A stretch of 64,000 nt of DNA from Rummeliibacillus pycnus_B (GTDB taxonomy: Bacteria; Bacillota; Bacilli; Bacillales_A; Planococcaceae): assembly GCF_050459865.1 (NCBI RefSeq), contig NZ_JBCMNM010000048.1, positions 62,001 to 126,000 of the forward strand, read 5' to 3'. Below the pieces are notes generated by a model, which was given only the letters and a program-made list of their open reading frames with translations, did not search any database and was not told the origin of the DNA. A program made the position numbers and the translations under genes. Within the stretch, counting starts at the first letter, position 1; every line of letters begins with the position of its first letter. This document shows, piece by piece, positions 43,322 to 51,990 of this stretch.

Positions 43322-43432
43322 CTATTTCTTTATAGGAGCCTTCTTCTTTTTAGCATCAATTGCTTTTATGATGATTGGATAAACAATTGGAGCTATCTTA
43401 ATAGCAGCTTTTACAACTTTTCGTACTTGCAT
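43322..43432 (-). CDS. Small cationic peptide (36 aa)
   Basis: An ATG (43430-43432, minus strand) with GGAG nine bases upstream opens a 36-codon frame. The peptide starts M-Q-V-R-K-V-V-K-A-A, has a hydrophobic core I-A-P-I-V-Y-P-I-I-I and ends in a Lys-rich tail. It could form an amphipathic cationic helix. I do not know a named family. It may be a small membrane-associated protein, and a peptide toxin or bacteriocin cannot be excluded. The gene is short, so a chance frame is possible, but the ribosome binding site supports it. Confidence 0.5.
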   Translation of the reverse strand: MQVRKVVKAAIKIAPIVYPIIIKAIDAKKKKAPIKK

Positions 43433-43498
43433 AAATGAGCACTCCATTCTTTAAGCTTTTCTATATTTCACAATAATAAATACCGCAAATTTGAAACT

Positions 43499-43852
43499 TT
43501 AAACTCTAAGAACTTTTACACCTTGAATAATATTCCAAATAACAACGCCAAGTGATAGTACTACCTCTACGATGATAAAAACTAACCAAGCAATCACTAG
43601 GAATGCACTACTACTTGATTCATCCATCATGCTCATCTCATAACTAAACGGACTTGCTGCTATTAAAGCAATGAATAGAATTACCCCAATAATAGTGGGG
43701 ATTAGTAAAAGAAGATGAGAGATGAATGCACGTTTTGCATGTCTTTTTACTTCTCCATCGTTAGCTGCAAAATAGACGATTAATGGTAAGATAAATCCGG
43801 CAAAAAATATACTAAAATAGCAAAGGGCTGACAGTACGCGATTATTATCCAA
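43499..43852 (-). CDS. DUF4870 family membrane protein
   Basis: The best start is the TTG at 43852, because GGAGGT (minus strand) lies seven bases before it; upstream ATGs at 43867 and 43915 overlap or precede that site. The 117-residue product has the DUF4870 layout: R-V-L-S-A-L-C-Y-F-S-I-F-F-A-G-F-I-L-P as first helix, then R-H-A-K-R-A-F, and two more helices ending in V-I-W-N-I-I-Q-G-V-K-V. Its function is unknown. It is on the same strand as the small cationic peptide gene downstream. Confidence 0.85.
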   Translation of the reverse strand: MDNNRVLSALCYFSIFFAGFILPLIVYFAANDGEVKRHAKRAFISHLLLLIPTIIGVILFIALIAASPFSYEMSMMDESSSSAFLVIAWLVFIIVEVVLSLGVVIWNIIQGVKVLRV

Positions 43853-44219
43853 TATTGACACCTCCATTACTATACATACGTATGGAAATGAGATAAAGAT
43901 TCGTGTATACTTCATTTATTTTAGTGAATTAAATCAGTTTTTAAACATACCATGTTATCATTTATACGATTTAATTTAGCTAATAAATATTCTTCATCTA
44001 TAGATGAGAAACAAAGTAATCATTGCAAGTAAAAAGGAAAGTGAATGTTAGACTTTTTATGATTATTGTTGATGTTTTTACAATTAATGTATCCTACTAT
44101 TCGGTTTAAATAATGAAATTATCCTAGTGATATGCATACACTAATACACGCGAACGTAAATTTTGAAGAAATTGTGGTATAGTTAAGTGTAGATATTTAA
44201 TGAGAAGGGATCGTTTGAA
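43853..44219. other. Intergenic region upstream of mapB
   Basis: AT-rich and divergent between the DUF4870 gene and mapB. It must hold both promoters. Nothing else was recognised. Confidence 0.45.
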
Positions 44220-44972
44220 ATGATTGCAAATACGCAACAAGAAATAGACGCTTTAATGAAAGCTGGTCGTGCAATGGCTGAAATTCGCGAAGCTATGAAA
44301 GCCGCAACAAAGCCAGGTGTGACAACAAAAGAATTGGATGATTTAGCTGGTCGTCTATTTGAGGAAAAAGGTGCTGTTTCAGGCCCTAAAGCAGAATATG
44401 ATTTTCCAGGGTTCACTTGTATTAGTGTAAACGAACAAGTTGCACATGGTATCCCAGGTCATTACAAACTAAAAGCCGGAGACTTGATTAACATTGATGT
44501 TTCAGGTCATGTTGATGGTTATTATGCAGATACAGGTATTTCATTTATCGTAGGAGACGTTGACTTACCAGAGGTTCAAAAAATCTGTGACGTTGCTAAA
44601 AGTGCATTTGATCGTGCAATGACTAAAGTCAAAGCAGGTTCCCGTCTAAACCAAATCGGTAAAGCTGTTGAACGTGAAGCTCATGATCATGGCTTATCAG
44701 TAATTATGAACTTAACTGGTCATGGTGTAGGTCGTTCACTGCATGAAGAACCACAATACGTTTTAAATTACTTTGATGCTTGGGAACGAACAATTCTTAA
44801 AGAAGGAATGGTTCTAGCTGTTGAACCATTTATCTCACAAAAAGCAGAACACATCGTGGAAGCAGGTGATGGCTGGACTTTCATCACTCCAGATAAATCA
44901 CTTGTAGCACAACTTGAACATACAATCATTGTGACGAATGGTGAACCAATCATTACGACAAAAATAGATTAA
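44220..44972 (+). CDS. mapB: Methionine aminopeptidase type I (MapB/YflG-like)
   Basis: This 250-residue metalloenzyme has the pita-bread fold pattern with metal ligands Asp93, Asp104, His168, Glu202 and Glu233. The H76-G-I-P-G motif helps bind substrate. It removes the initiator Met from new proteins. The sequence, including E-R-E-A-H-D-H-G-L-S-V-I and the G-H-G-V-G-R-S-L-H-E-E-P block, matches B. subtilis YflG closely and not the ribosomal-operon Map. The ATG follows AAGGGA. A terminator follows. Confidence 0.93.
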   Translation: MIANTQQEIDALMKAGRAMAEIREAMKAATKPGVTTKELDDLAGRLFEEKGAVSGPKAEYDFPGFTCISVNEQVAHGIPGHYKLKAGDLINIDVSGHVDGYYADTGISFIVGDVDLPEVQKICDVAKSAFDRAMTKVKAGSRLNQIGKAVEREAHDHGLSVIMNLTGHGVGRSLHEEPQYVLNYFDAWERTILKEGMVLAVEPFISQKAEHIVEAGDGWTFITPDKSLVAQLEHTIIVTNGEPIITTKID

Positions 44973-44973
44973 A

Positions 44974-45013
44974 AAAGAATTGGCTAAAAGTTTCTTTTGG
45001 CCAATTCTTTAAG
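44974..45013 (+). terminator. Terminator of mapB
   Basis: AAAGAATTGGC / GCCAATTCTTT is a perfect stem. The T-run is short. Confidence 0.7.
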
Positions 45014-45068
45014 GTAGTGTATTGAAGCAGGAGTAAATGCTCCGCAATGTACACAATAAGTATAAGGG

Positions 45069-45109
45069 GGTGTCTCTTATAAAGGGTAACAAAACACATT
45101 TAAGACACC
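45069..45109. other. Isolated hairpin between mapB and the TspO-like gene
   Basis: GGTGTCT (45069-45075) and AGACACC (45103-45109) are perfect inverted copies with a 27-base AT-rich loop and no T-run. Role unknown. It lies just after the 3' ends of two convergent genes. Confidence 0.4.
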
Positions 45110-45114
45110 TCTTC

Positions 45115-45157
45115 AAAGCTCTCTGAACTTATTCAGAGGGCTTTTGTTTTTTTATAA
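45115..45157. terminator. Terminator overlapping the 3' end of the TspO-like gene
   Basis: AAAGCTCTCTGAA pairs with TTCAGAGGGCTTT. The right arm and T-run lie inside the last codons of the minus-strand gene (stop at 45129). It fits as a plus-strand backup terminator that also forms in the minus transcript. Confidence 0.6.
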
Positions 45158-45857
45158 AAATAATACCGACCACTAATACACCACTCAAGAAAAGGGCAGC
45201 AGTCGTTACAAGTAATTCTTCAAAACCATTTTTAAATGCAATACCAATAAAAGCCCAAATATATACGATAGGGAAAAGTATATCATCATAATGGAAACGG
45301 ATATGCAATGCTATTGCAGTTCCACATGTAAGTGTAATAACGGCCCATAAAGGATCGCTAAGTCCTAAAAAACTCCAATGATTATGAGTAAAGAGAAAGG
45401 CAATATTCATAAAAGTTACAATACTAACCCAAGCAAGGTACAACGATATTGGTAATCGCCCACCCCATGAACGATGCCAAGCAGGATATGTAAAATACAA
45501 ACCTGTTAATGAAAGAAGCATTAAAATGATCGACAAAATAGACCATGTAAAAAATTCATAATGCCAAAGATAAATCCATAACATATTAAAGATAGAACTA
45601 GTTACAAACAATACTGTTTGTAATAGACTAATCTGAAATTTATTGCGATGATTTTTCCATAAAAGATAAATCCAATAGGCAAAAATAATATAAATAAATA
45701 CTCTAATAATATAAACATACCTCGCTGGACTAAATAGGACAGTATAGCTATTGGAGATTTCACTTGTTGTATGACCATTTAGTGGAATCATATTAGCGGC
45801 TACACTAAATATAATCATTGCGATATAAACAATTGTAATGACGATTAGTCTGCCCAA
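45129..45857 (-). CDS. TspO/MBR-like (tryptophan-rich sensory type) membrane protein
   Basis: This 242-residue protein with about eight membrane segments starts at TTG behind AAGGAGGAG. The N-terminal I-P-L-N-G-H-T-T-S-E-I-S-N-x-Y-x-V-L-F-S-P-A motif and a Trp/Tyr-rich middle (I-Y-L-W-H-Y, S-I-L-S) match the long TspO/MBR-type proteins of Bacillales. Some positions usually G-Y-V-F-S-I-W are altered here (R-Y-V-Y-I-I-R). These proteins bind tetrapyrroles or similar ligands; the exact role is unknown. It appears monocistronic. Confidence 0.7.
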   Translation of the reverse strand: MGRLIVITIVYIAMIIFSVAANMIPLNGHTTSEISNSYTVLFSPARYVYIIRVFIYIIFAYWIYLLWKNHRNKFQISLLQTVLFVTSSIFNMLWIYLWHYEFFTWSILSIILMLLSLTGLYFTYPAWHRSWGGRLPISLYLAWVSIVTFMNIAFLFTHNHWSFLGLSDPLWAVITLTCGTAIALHIRFHYDDILFPIVYIWAFIGIAFKNGFEELLVTTAALFLSGVLVVGIIFIKKQKPSE

Positions 45858-46014
45858 TAAAATCTCCTCCTTTGATTAGATTTATAAACAAAACTAATGA
45901 TTGATTAAATCAGTCATCCATAAGTATACAATCGTTTTGCTCCAACAACAAATATCATTTTAGTGAACTTTGCCGTAATATGTTAATATGGAAGAAAAAA
46001 GGGAGCAGATAAAG

Positions 46015-46785
46015 GTGACTAAGCACATAGAAAATATGAATTTAGATAAACAGTTAGATGAAAATTTTTCCTACAAAAAAGAGTTAAAAAAGCTACAATT
46101 CGAGATGCTCAACATTCAGCAATTCCTTTTTAAGCATAATATTGGATTGATCATTGGCTTTGAAGGTATGGATGCAGCAGGAAAAGGTGGGGCTATTAAA
46201 CGATTAACAGAACGTTTAGATCCACGTGGATATGTAGTGCATCCAATTGCTGCACCAACTCAAAGTGAACTAAAATATAACCATCTTTATCGATTTTGGA
46301 AACGCCTTCCCGCTCGTGGTCAAATCGGTATATTTGATCGTACATGGTATGGAAGGGTACTAGTAGAACGTATTGAGGGATTCGCTTCAAAGGATGAATG
46401 GGGACGTGCTTATGAAGAAATCAATCAATTTGAGAAATTATTAACGGATGATCATTTCATCCTAATGAAGTTTTGGATTCAAGTATCAAATGAGGAACAG
46501 TTAAAAAGATTTAAAGAACGTCAAGAAGATCCGTATAAAAAGTGGAAACTGACGGATGAAGATTGGCGTAATCGTGATAAATGGCCACTATACGTAGAAG
46601 CGGCTAATGATATGTTTGACAAAACAAATAAAAAAAATACTCCATGGATCTTAATTGAAGGAAATGATAAAAAATATGCGCGCATTAAAGTGTTAAAGGA
46701 AACGATTAAACATGTAAAAAAAGAATGTGCACGTTTTGGTCTACAAGTTACAGATCCTGCAGAGGCTACTGCTCAAGAAGTTTAG
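46015..46785 (+). CDS. Polyphosphate kinase 2 family protein (PPK2)
   Basis: I place the start at GTG 46015, with GGGAG nine bases upstream; the ATG at 45988 has no ribosome binding site. The 256-residue product has a P-loop kinase core: Walker A G-F-E-G-M-D-A-A-G-K-G-G, the lid region, and F-D-R-T-W-Y-G-R-V-L-V-E-R (Walker B and substrate arginines). PPK2 enzymes use polyphosphate to phosphorylate nucleoside mono- or diphosphates. This single-domain form is of class I or III; which nucleotides it uses cannot be read by eye. It acts in the cytosol. Confidence 0.92.
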   Translation: MTKHIENMNLDKQLDENFSYKKELKKLQFEMLNIQQFLFKHNIGLIIGFEGMDAAGKGGAIKRLTERLDPRGYVVHPIAAPTQSELKYNHLYRFWKRLPARGQIGIFDRTWYGRVLVERIEGFASKDEWGRAYEEINQFEKLLTDDHFILMKFWIQVSNEEQLKRFKERQEDPYKKWKLTDEDWRNRDKWPLYVEAANDMFDKTNKKNTPWILIEGNDKKYARIKVLKETIKHVKKECARFGLQVTDPAEATAQEV

Positions 46786-46860
46786 CAGTAATTATTATAT
46801 AGCTGTATAAAGTAACTTAATAGCTTTACAATGCTATCACAAAGGGTGGGTATGGTTAGT

Positions 46861-47406
46861 ATGGTATTTTTAGAGGGGCAGCGTTGTTATTTACGTACAT
46901 TAGAAGTAGCGGATGTAACTCCATATACAGAGATGGTTGCTCGCAATATGCGTTACTGGTCTATTCATGAGCCATTGCATCCGCCTGAATACTACACTGA
47001 AAAAGTACAATTGAAGAAAATTCAAGATTCTACTCGACAGATGCATGCAAATCGTGAGTATAGTTTTGGTATTTTCGCTTCTGGGACGACCCAGATTGTT
47101 GGACATATTTCAGTATATTCGATTAGACGCCTACCTTTCTCAAGTGCATTTGTCGGTTATTCAATGGACGAAGTGCATACTGGAAAGGGGATTGTTTCTG
47201 AAGCACTTTCAATCGTTTCAAAGTTTGCATTTGAGGATTTATGTATTCATCGTTTGGAAGCATATGTTTCACCAAAAAATGTAGCTTCAGTACGAGTATT
47301 AGAGAAAGCGGGATTTCTAAGAGAGGGTTTACTACGAAAATTGCTATATATTAATGGTAAATGGCAAGATCATTATTTGTATGCATTAATGGAGGATGAT
47401 TATTGA
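46861..47406 (+). CDS. GNAT N-acetyltransferase, RimJ/RimL type
   Basis: The ATG at 46861 is preferred, with AAAGGGTGG about ten bases upstream; two upstream ATGs lie within or before that site. The 181-residue product begins F-L-E-G-Q-R-C-Y-L-R-T-L, as in RimJ/RimL-like acetyltransferases. It has G-Y-S-M-D-E-V-H-T-G-K-G near 100 (acetyl-CoA loop, motif A) and R-L-E-A-Y-V-S-P-x-N-x-A-S-V-R-V-L-E-K-A-G-F. It acetylates an amino group, perhaps a protein N-terminus. Substrate unknown. Confidence 0.9.
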   Translation: MVFLEGQRCYLRTLEVADVTPYTEMVARNMRYWSIHEPLHPPEYYTEKVQLKKIQDSTRQMHANREYSFGIFASGTTQIVGHISVYSIRRLPFSSAFVGYSMDEVHTGKGIVSEALSIVSKFAFEDLCIHRLEAYVSPKNVASVRVLEKAGFLREGLLRKLLYINGKWQDHYLYALMEDDY

Positions 47407-47512
47407 AAGGGAAAGGCCGCTTGGCGGAGATGGAGAAGTAATGTTCTCAAAATATTCAACGGAATGTAGAGAATTGTTGTCGAATTTCCCAGGAAATATG
47501 TCAGAATAACGT

Positions 47513-47553
47513 AAAAAGCGATTTCCTCAAATTTTAAGGAAATCGCTTTTTAC
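47513..47553. terminator. Bidirectional terminator
   Basis: AAAAAGCGATTTCCT / AGGAAATCGCTTTTT is a 15-bp perfect stem with T-runs both ways. It serves the acetyltransferase and the convergent carbonic anhydrase. Confidence 0.92.
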
Positions 47554-47564
47554 TCTATCAATTT

Positions 47565-48125
47565 TTATTTGTTTCCATCAACTACAACATCTAAATGACC
47601 TGTTTTTGGGTCAATTACTAATCCATGGACAGGAATAGAGTCTAAAATTAAAGGATGATTTTTTATCAGTTCAACACTGTTACGAACGTTATCTTGAACA
47701 TCATCAAAACCATGTAACCATTGATTTAAATCTACTCCTGAATAGTTAAGTATATCTAGTGTTTCTTGCTTAATTCCACGCTCCAGCATTTTTTGTAGCA
47801 TTTTATCAGGGGCAACTGCACTCATACCACAGTCGTAGTGACCTACTACAAAAACTTCGTCTGCTTGAAGCTCATAAATTGCGACTAGTAAACTTCGCAT
47901 GATTCCACCGAATGGATGGTTTAAAATTGCACCAGCACTTTTGACCATTTTAACATCCCCATTACGAAGATTCATCGCTTTAGGTAGTAATTCGACTAGA
48001 CGGGTATCCATGCAAGTTAAAACTACAAAATGTTTATCAGGGTATTTACTTGTAATGTATGGCTCATATTTTTTTTCATTCACGAAGGATTCATTGAATG
48101 TAAGAATTTCATTTAGAATAGACAT
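47565..48125 (-). CDS. Beta-class carbonic anhydrase (YtiB-like)
   Basis: From the ATG at 48125 (AAAGGAG upstream) the product is 186 residues; an earlier in-frame start at 48146 overlaps the ribosome binding site. Zinc ligands are Cys38 (T-C-M-D-T-R), His96 and Cys99 (G-H-Y-D-C-G), with Asp40/Arg42 as the catalytic dyad. It hydrates CO2 to bicarbonate in the cytosol. The compact length fits the YtiB group. Monocistronic. Confidence 0.93.
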   Translation of the reverse strand: MSILNEILTFNESFVNEKKYEPYITSKYPDKHFVVLTCMDTRLVELLPKAMNLRNGDVKMVKSAGAILNHPFGGIMRSLLVAIYELQADEVFVVGHYDCGMSAVAPDKMLQKMLERGIKQETLDILNYSGVDLNQWLHGFDDVQDNVRNSVELIKNHPLILDSIPVHGLVIDPKTGHLDVVVDGNK

Positions 48126-48210
48126 GCGTTCACTTCTCCTTTTCACTTCCCCTTTGCATTACATTACTAATTGTAAAATATCTATTCTAAAAAGAAAATA
48201 TTGAATTGTT

Positions 48211-49209
48211 TTATTTTTTTAGTAAATGAATCGTATCTAATGCTTTTCCGGTACCTACTGCTACAGATTCCAATGGTTCAGGAGCTAAATGTACAGGTAC
48301 GTCTAATACAATTGAAAGCCATTCAGTCATGCCTTTTAATAGAGAACCACCGCCAGTTAGTACTATCCCACGATCGACAATATCACCTGATAATTCTGGA
48401 GGACAGCTTTCTAGTGTTCTACGAATCAATTCTAAAATAGATAATAGACTTTCGTTTAAACAGTTTTGAATCTCAAGAGAAGATACTGTGATTGTTTTTG
48501 GAAGTCCAGTTACAATATCACGTCCGCGAATTATCATTGTTTCAGTTGGATGTTCAATCAATGCATAGCCAATTTCTTGTTTGATTTTTTCAGCGGTTGG
48601 TTCTCCGATTAAAACATTAAATTCTTTTCGAGCGTATTGAATAATTTCTTCATTCATACGATCACCACCAAGTTTCATCGTATTAGAAGTAACGACTCCA
48701 CCAAATGAAATAATTCCGACTTCTGTTGTACCGCCACCTATATCTACGATGACACTTGCTATTGGATCACTAACAGGTAGTTCTGCACCGATTGCTGCTG
48801 CAACTGGTTCCTCGATTAAGTAAACTTCTTTTGCACCACATTGTTTAACAGCATCTTGTATTGCTAAACGCTCAACAGAAGTTGCTCCAGATGGTGTACA
48901 TACAACGACAGTTGGTTTACGTAATGATGATCCCATTTTTTTTGATGCCTTTTCCATCATGGCTTTAATCATCGCTGTTGTCATATTAAAGTCAGCTATT
49001 ACGCCATCTTTTAATGGACGCATTGCTTGGATTGACATAGGTGTTTTTCCAATCATTTCTTTAGCTTCTACCCCAGTAGCGATGATTTCGTTTGTGTTCG
49101 TGTTAAATGCTACAACTGATGGTTCATTTAAAATGATGCCCTTACTTTTTGTATATACTAACGTATTGGCTGTGCCAAGATCGATTCCAATTGATGTTGT
49201 CGAAAACAT
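48211..49209 (-). CDS. mreBH: MreB-family cell-shape protein, MreBH-like
   Basis: This 332-residue bacterial actin has phosphate 1 motif G-I-D-L-G-T-A-N-T (8-16), V-D-I-G-G-G-T-T-E-V near 157 and the adenosine motif T-G-G-G-S-L-L near 291. The start F-S-T-T-S-I-G-I-D and the R-K-P-T-V-V-V-C-T-P-S-G segment resemble B. subtilis MreBH more than MreB (which sits in the mreBCD operon) or Mbl. It forms membrane-bound filaments that guide side-wall synthesis; MreBH is tied to the LytE hydrolase. Monocistronic, with AGAGGAGG before the start. Confidence 0.85.
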   Translation of the reverse strand: MFSTTSIGIDLGTANTLVYTKSKGIILNEPSVVAFNTNTNEIIATGVEAKEMIGKTPMSIQAMRPLKDGVIADFNMTTAMIKAMMEKASKKMGSSLRKPTVVVCTPSGATSVERLAIQDAVKQCGAKEVYLIEEPVAAAIGAELPVSDPIASVIVDIGGGTTEVGIISFGGVVTSNTMKLGGDRMNEEIIQYARKEFNVLIGEPTAEKIKQEIGYALIEHPTETMIIRGRDIVTGLPKTITVSSLEIQNCLNESLLSILELIRRTLESCPPELSGDIVDRGIVLTGGGSLLKGMTEWLSIVLDVPVHLAPEPLESVAVGTGKALDTIHLLKK

Positions 49210-49520
49210 ACGTAAAATTCCTCCTCTTAAGAAAACGGTTCTTTATCAAATGTTGGTAAGTTGGGGAATACACCTTCACATTTCAATTGCTGCTTGCTGA
49301 AATATGAGAATACCACAATAAATAGTATAGAACCTAAAAACCTTTAGTTACATAAGTATAAAGTATATTTTTTATATTAAGTATGTTATTTAATGGTATA
49401 TAACAATTATTTCAGTTTAATATGAAAAGATAGTTGGTAGAAAAAGTAGATTAATGGAATTTATATAGTAGGAAAGATTTTGATTGTTATAGATTTGTTA
49501 AATAAATGTGAGGAGAATTT
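49210..49520. other. Upstream region of the mreBH-like gene
   Basis: AT-rich, with no gene seen. The mreBH promoter should be here. I could not recognise a sigma-I or sigma-A promoter with confidence. Confidence 0.4.
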
Positions 49521-49556
49521 AAAAAAGAGCTCCTTGCAGTTTGCAAGGAGCTCTCC
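49521..49556 (-). terminator. Terminator of the small membrane protein gene
   Basis: AGAGCTCCTTGCA / TGCAAGGAGCTCT is a perfect 13-bp stem. On the minus strand it is followed by T6. Confidence 0.9.
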
Positions 49557-49560
49557 TATA

Positions 49561-49701
49561 TTAGAATTTAGTTTTTGGTTTTGGATCTATGATATGTGAA
49601 GTAGAAGAATCAAGACCTACTCGTAAATAGTGTATTAATAAAGCACCTGTAATTAAAAGTAAACCCATCATTCCACCTACAATTGCAATAAATGATGCCA
49701 T
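49561..49701 (-). CDS. Single-pass small membrane protein (46 aa)
   Basis: An ATG at 49699-49701 (minus strand) follows a strong AGGGAGGG. The 46-residue product has one hydrophobic helix (~3-25, with G-G-M-M-G-L-L-L-I-T-G-A-L-L-I) and a polar tail ending D-P-K-P-K-T-K-F. A strong terminator follows the stop directly, so it is a discrete short gene. I do not recognise the family. It is too short for most automatic gene callers. Confidence 0.7.
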   Translation of the reverse strand: MASFIAIVGGMMGLLLITGALLIHYLRVGLDSSTSHIIDPKPKTKF

Positions 49702-50110
49702 AATCGATAGCCCTCCCTAAAATTAAATATATTCATTATTAACTAGTATACATGATTCTAGCTTTTAAAATAAGGCTAAAATATGAATTCTATAAAATCT
49801 TACAATGATTTTATAGAACATTATTATCATAGCACATTTTACCGAAAAGAAAATGGTTATTTATAGTAACGACTATTGAGATTAGAATGCCCAGTTACCA
49901 TTACGAAAAACAGCTTCTACTTGACCATCTTAAAAATACTAAAATAATTGTAACAATTTAAAAAAAATAAGCAAATGCGACAAATTTAAATAATATACTG
50001 TCTATTTTATGAATTTTCGTCAAATATCCTTTATTGTTCGACGCGAAATATTAACATTAAGAAAAAATGACCGAAATAATAACAAGAATGACGACTTTGG
50101 AGGTACTAAA
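49702..50110. other. Intergenic region upstream of motAB
   Basis: AT-rich, with no coding signal; an in-frame extension of motA to 50009 lacks a ribosome binding site. No clear sigma-D promoter (TAAA-N15-GCCGATAT) was found by eye. Confidence 0.45.
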
Positions 50111-50914
50111 ATGGATTTATCATCAGTTGTGGGTCTAATAATGGGCGTCGTAGCAGTAGTTGTGGGTATGTACTTTAAAGGTGTGACTCCAGATGCGTTG
50201 CTTAACCCAGCAGCACTCTTAATTATTATCTTAGGGACAATGGCAACAATAACAATTGGGTTTCCTAAGAGTGAATTGAAAAGAATACCAAAACTATTCA
50301 AAATCATATTCACGGAGCAAAAGCTAGTAAGCGATGTAGAAATTATTAAAATGTTTTCTCAATGGGCAGATTTAGCGCGTCGTGAGGGATTACTAGCTTT
50401 AGAAGGTAAAGTTGCTGAAATTAACGATCCTTTCTTGAAAAACGGTTTAACTTTGGCTATTGATGGTCAAAATGCAGACTATATTCGCGATGTCTTAACT
50501 GAAGAAGTAGAAGCAATGGAAGAGCGTCATGGAAGTGGATCGCAAATTTTCACTCAAGCAGGTACATATGCACCAACATTAGGGGTACTCGGTGCAGTTG
50601 TTGGTTTAATTGCAGCGTTGAAAGATATGAGTGACATAGACAAATTAGCGCACGCCATTTCTGCGGCCTTTATTGCAACATTGCTAGGGATTTTTACAGG
50701 TTACGTTTTATGGCATCCGTTTGCTAATAAGCTTAGACGTAAATCTAGTATTGAAGCACGTCAAAAAATGATGATGATTGAAGGGATTCTTTCAGTTTTA
50801 GAAGGGGAGGCTCCTCGCGTAATTGAACAAAAACTTGCTTCATACTTAACAAAAGAAGAACGCCGACAAATTATGGATGAAAGCGGGGCGAGCGGCCTTG
50901 GCAAAGAAGACTAA
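50111..50914 (+). CDS. motA: Flagellar motor stator protein MotA
   Basis: The ATG at 50111 follows TTGGAGGT. The 267-residue protein has four membrane helices and the MotA signature A-G-T-Y-A-P-T-L-G-V-L-G-A-V-x-G-L-I-A-A-L near 155-175. The cytoplasmic loop has A-R-R-E-G-L-L-A-L-E and the charged R/E residues that contact FliG. With MotB it forms the ion-driven stator. Sequence is closest to proton-type MotA of B. subtilis. It overlaps motB. Confidence 0.95.
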   Translation: MDLSSVVGLIMGVVAVVVGMYFKGVTPDALLNPAALLIIILGTMATITIGFPKSELKRIPKLFKIIFTEQKLVSDVEIIKMFSQWADLARREGLLALEGKVAEINDPFLKNGLTLAIDGQNADYIRDVLTEEVEAMEERHGSGSQIFTQAGTYAPTLGVLGAVVGLIAALKDMSDIDKLAHAISAAFIATLLGIFTGYVLWHPFANKLRRKSSIEARQKMMMIEGILSVLEGEAPRVIEQKLASYLTKEERRQIMDESGASGLGKED

Positions 50915-51713
50915 AAGAAGAAAAAAACATGATGAAGAAATGTCAGAGGCATGGTTGCTTCCTTATTCCGATCTTCTTACACTATTATTGGCATTGTTTA
51001 TTGTATTATTTGCAACTAGCTCTGTAGATGCTCAAAAGTTAGCTCAATTATCTGCAGCGTTTAATGCTGTGTTTGAGGGAGGTAGTGGGGTAATGGATAA
51101 TCCTTCCCCAGTAGATCCAACAGACCCAAAAACTATATCGAATAGCAAAAACTCAGCTTATGTAGAAGACCAAAAATCGCTTTCTAAAATAAAAGGAAAA
51201 GTGGATGATTTTATAGCTGTAAACGAGTTAGAAAAACAATTCGAAACAAAGTTAACTGATGAGGGTCTTCTCGTTACAATTCGAGATAGTGTGTTATTTG
51301 ATCCTGGTAAAGCAGATGTGAAAGAAGAACACAAAGCTACAGCAAAAGAATTGTCAAAACTTCTAGTATTTGAACCTAAAAGAAATGTAGTGATCACAGG
51401 GTACACAGATAATGTTCCAGAGCGTAATGGTGAGTTCTCATCGAACTGGGAACTAAGTGTAATGCGTGCAGTAAACTTTTTGACACTGATTGTAGATAAT
51501 AATCCAAAATTAGACTCATCATATTTTAGTGCTAAAGGTTACGGAGAAAACAAACCGATTGCTTCAAACGATACAGCAGAAAATCGCGCTAAGAACCGTC
51601 GTGTAGAAGTACTAATTCAACCATTAGTGAAAAAAGATGGTACTTCAACAGATCCTTCTAGTCAGACGGATTTATCAAAACAATCAAATAAAGAAAATAC
51701 AACAAAAGAATAA
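50898..51713 (+). CDS. motB: Flagellar motor stator protein MotB
   Basis: I place the start at TTG 50898, giving M-A-K-K-T-K-R-R-K-K-H-D, which matches the start of B. subtilis MotB; a start at 50877 would overlap motA by 38 bases. The 271-residue protein has one membrane helix with the ion-carrying Asp25 (P-Y-S-D-L-L-T-L) and a C-terminal OmpA-like peptidoglycan-binding domain (G-Y-T-D-N-V-P, S-V-M-R-A-V-N-F, A-K-N-R-R-V-E-V). It anchors the stator to the wall. Confidence 0.94.
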   Translation: MAKKTKRRKKHDEEMSEAWLLPYSDLLTLLLALFIVLFATSSVDAQKLAQLSAAFNAVFEGGSGVMDNPSPVDPTDPKTISNSKNSAYVEDQKSLSKIKGKVDDFIAVNELEKQFETKLTDEGLLVTIRDSVLFDPGKADVKEEHKATAKELSKLLVFEPKRNVVITGYTDNVPERNGEFSSNWELSVMRAVNFLTLIVDNNPKLDSSYFSAKGYGENKPIASNDTAENRAKNRRVEVLIQPLVKKDGTSTDPSSQTDLSKQSNKENTTKE

Positions 51714-51727
51714 TATAATTAGTATAG

Positions 51728-51770
51728 AAGCGGAAGCTGCTAGAGTTTGACTAGCAGCTTCCGCTTTACT
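51728..51770. terminator. Bidirectional terminator after motAB
   Basis: AAGCGGAAGCTGCTAG / CTAGCAGCTTCCGCTT is a 16-bp perfect stem. T-runs are short. It ends within the stop region of the convergent DUF1128 gene. Confidence 0.8.
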
Positions 51771-51990
51771 ATTTACGTAATGAGCCAAGTTCTGCAACGA
51801 TTGCTTGCATTTCACTTGGACTAAAGGCTTGACGCTTCATTACCATTTCATACAAAAAAACTAACTCTTCGTAATTATTTGTATCAAAGTGTTCAGGTTT
51901 CATCGCATCTGCATTAACCATACGTAGCTTATCTTTAATTCCTTCAATCATGAAAGTTACATTTTCTGTAGATGGTTGTGTAAGATTCAA
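51769..51990 (-). CDS. yfkK: DUF1128 family protein (YfkK-like)
   Basis: This 73-residue cytosolic protein matches DUF1128: an N-terminal helix with I-E-G-I-K-D-K-L-R-M-V-N, then K-P-E-H-F-D and Y-E-E-L-V-F-L-Y-E-M-V, then S-P-S-E-M-Q-A-I-V-A-E-L-G. In B. subtilis yfkK is near yfkH, as here. Function unknown. Confidence 0.85.
   Translation of the reverse strand: MNLTQPSTENVTFMIEGIKDKLRMVNADAMKPEHFDTNNYEELVFLYEMVMKRQAFSPSEMQAIVAELGSLRK

Noticed and set aside
43260..43325. Another palindromic repeat copy
   Set aside because: CGCCG...CGGCG pairs over only five bases and the remaining theme is absent.
45988..46014. Upstream ATG as start of the PPK2 gene
   Set aside because: No ribosome binding site precedes it, whereas GGGAG is well placed for GTG 46015.
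47441..47509. 22-codon frame after the acetyltransferase gene
   Set aside because: A GGAG lies at fair spacing, but the frame is very short, has no family pattern and stops just at the terminator; chance is as likely.
50009..50110. N-terminal extension of MotA
   Set aside because: The extension is charged and unlike MotA; GGAGGT and the normal start lie at 50111.
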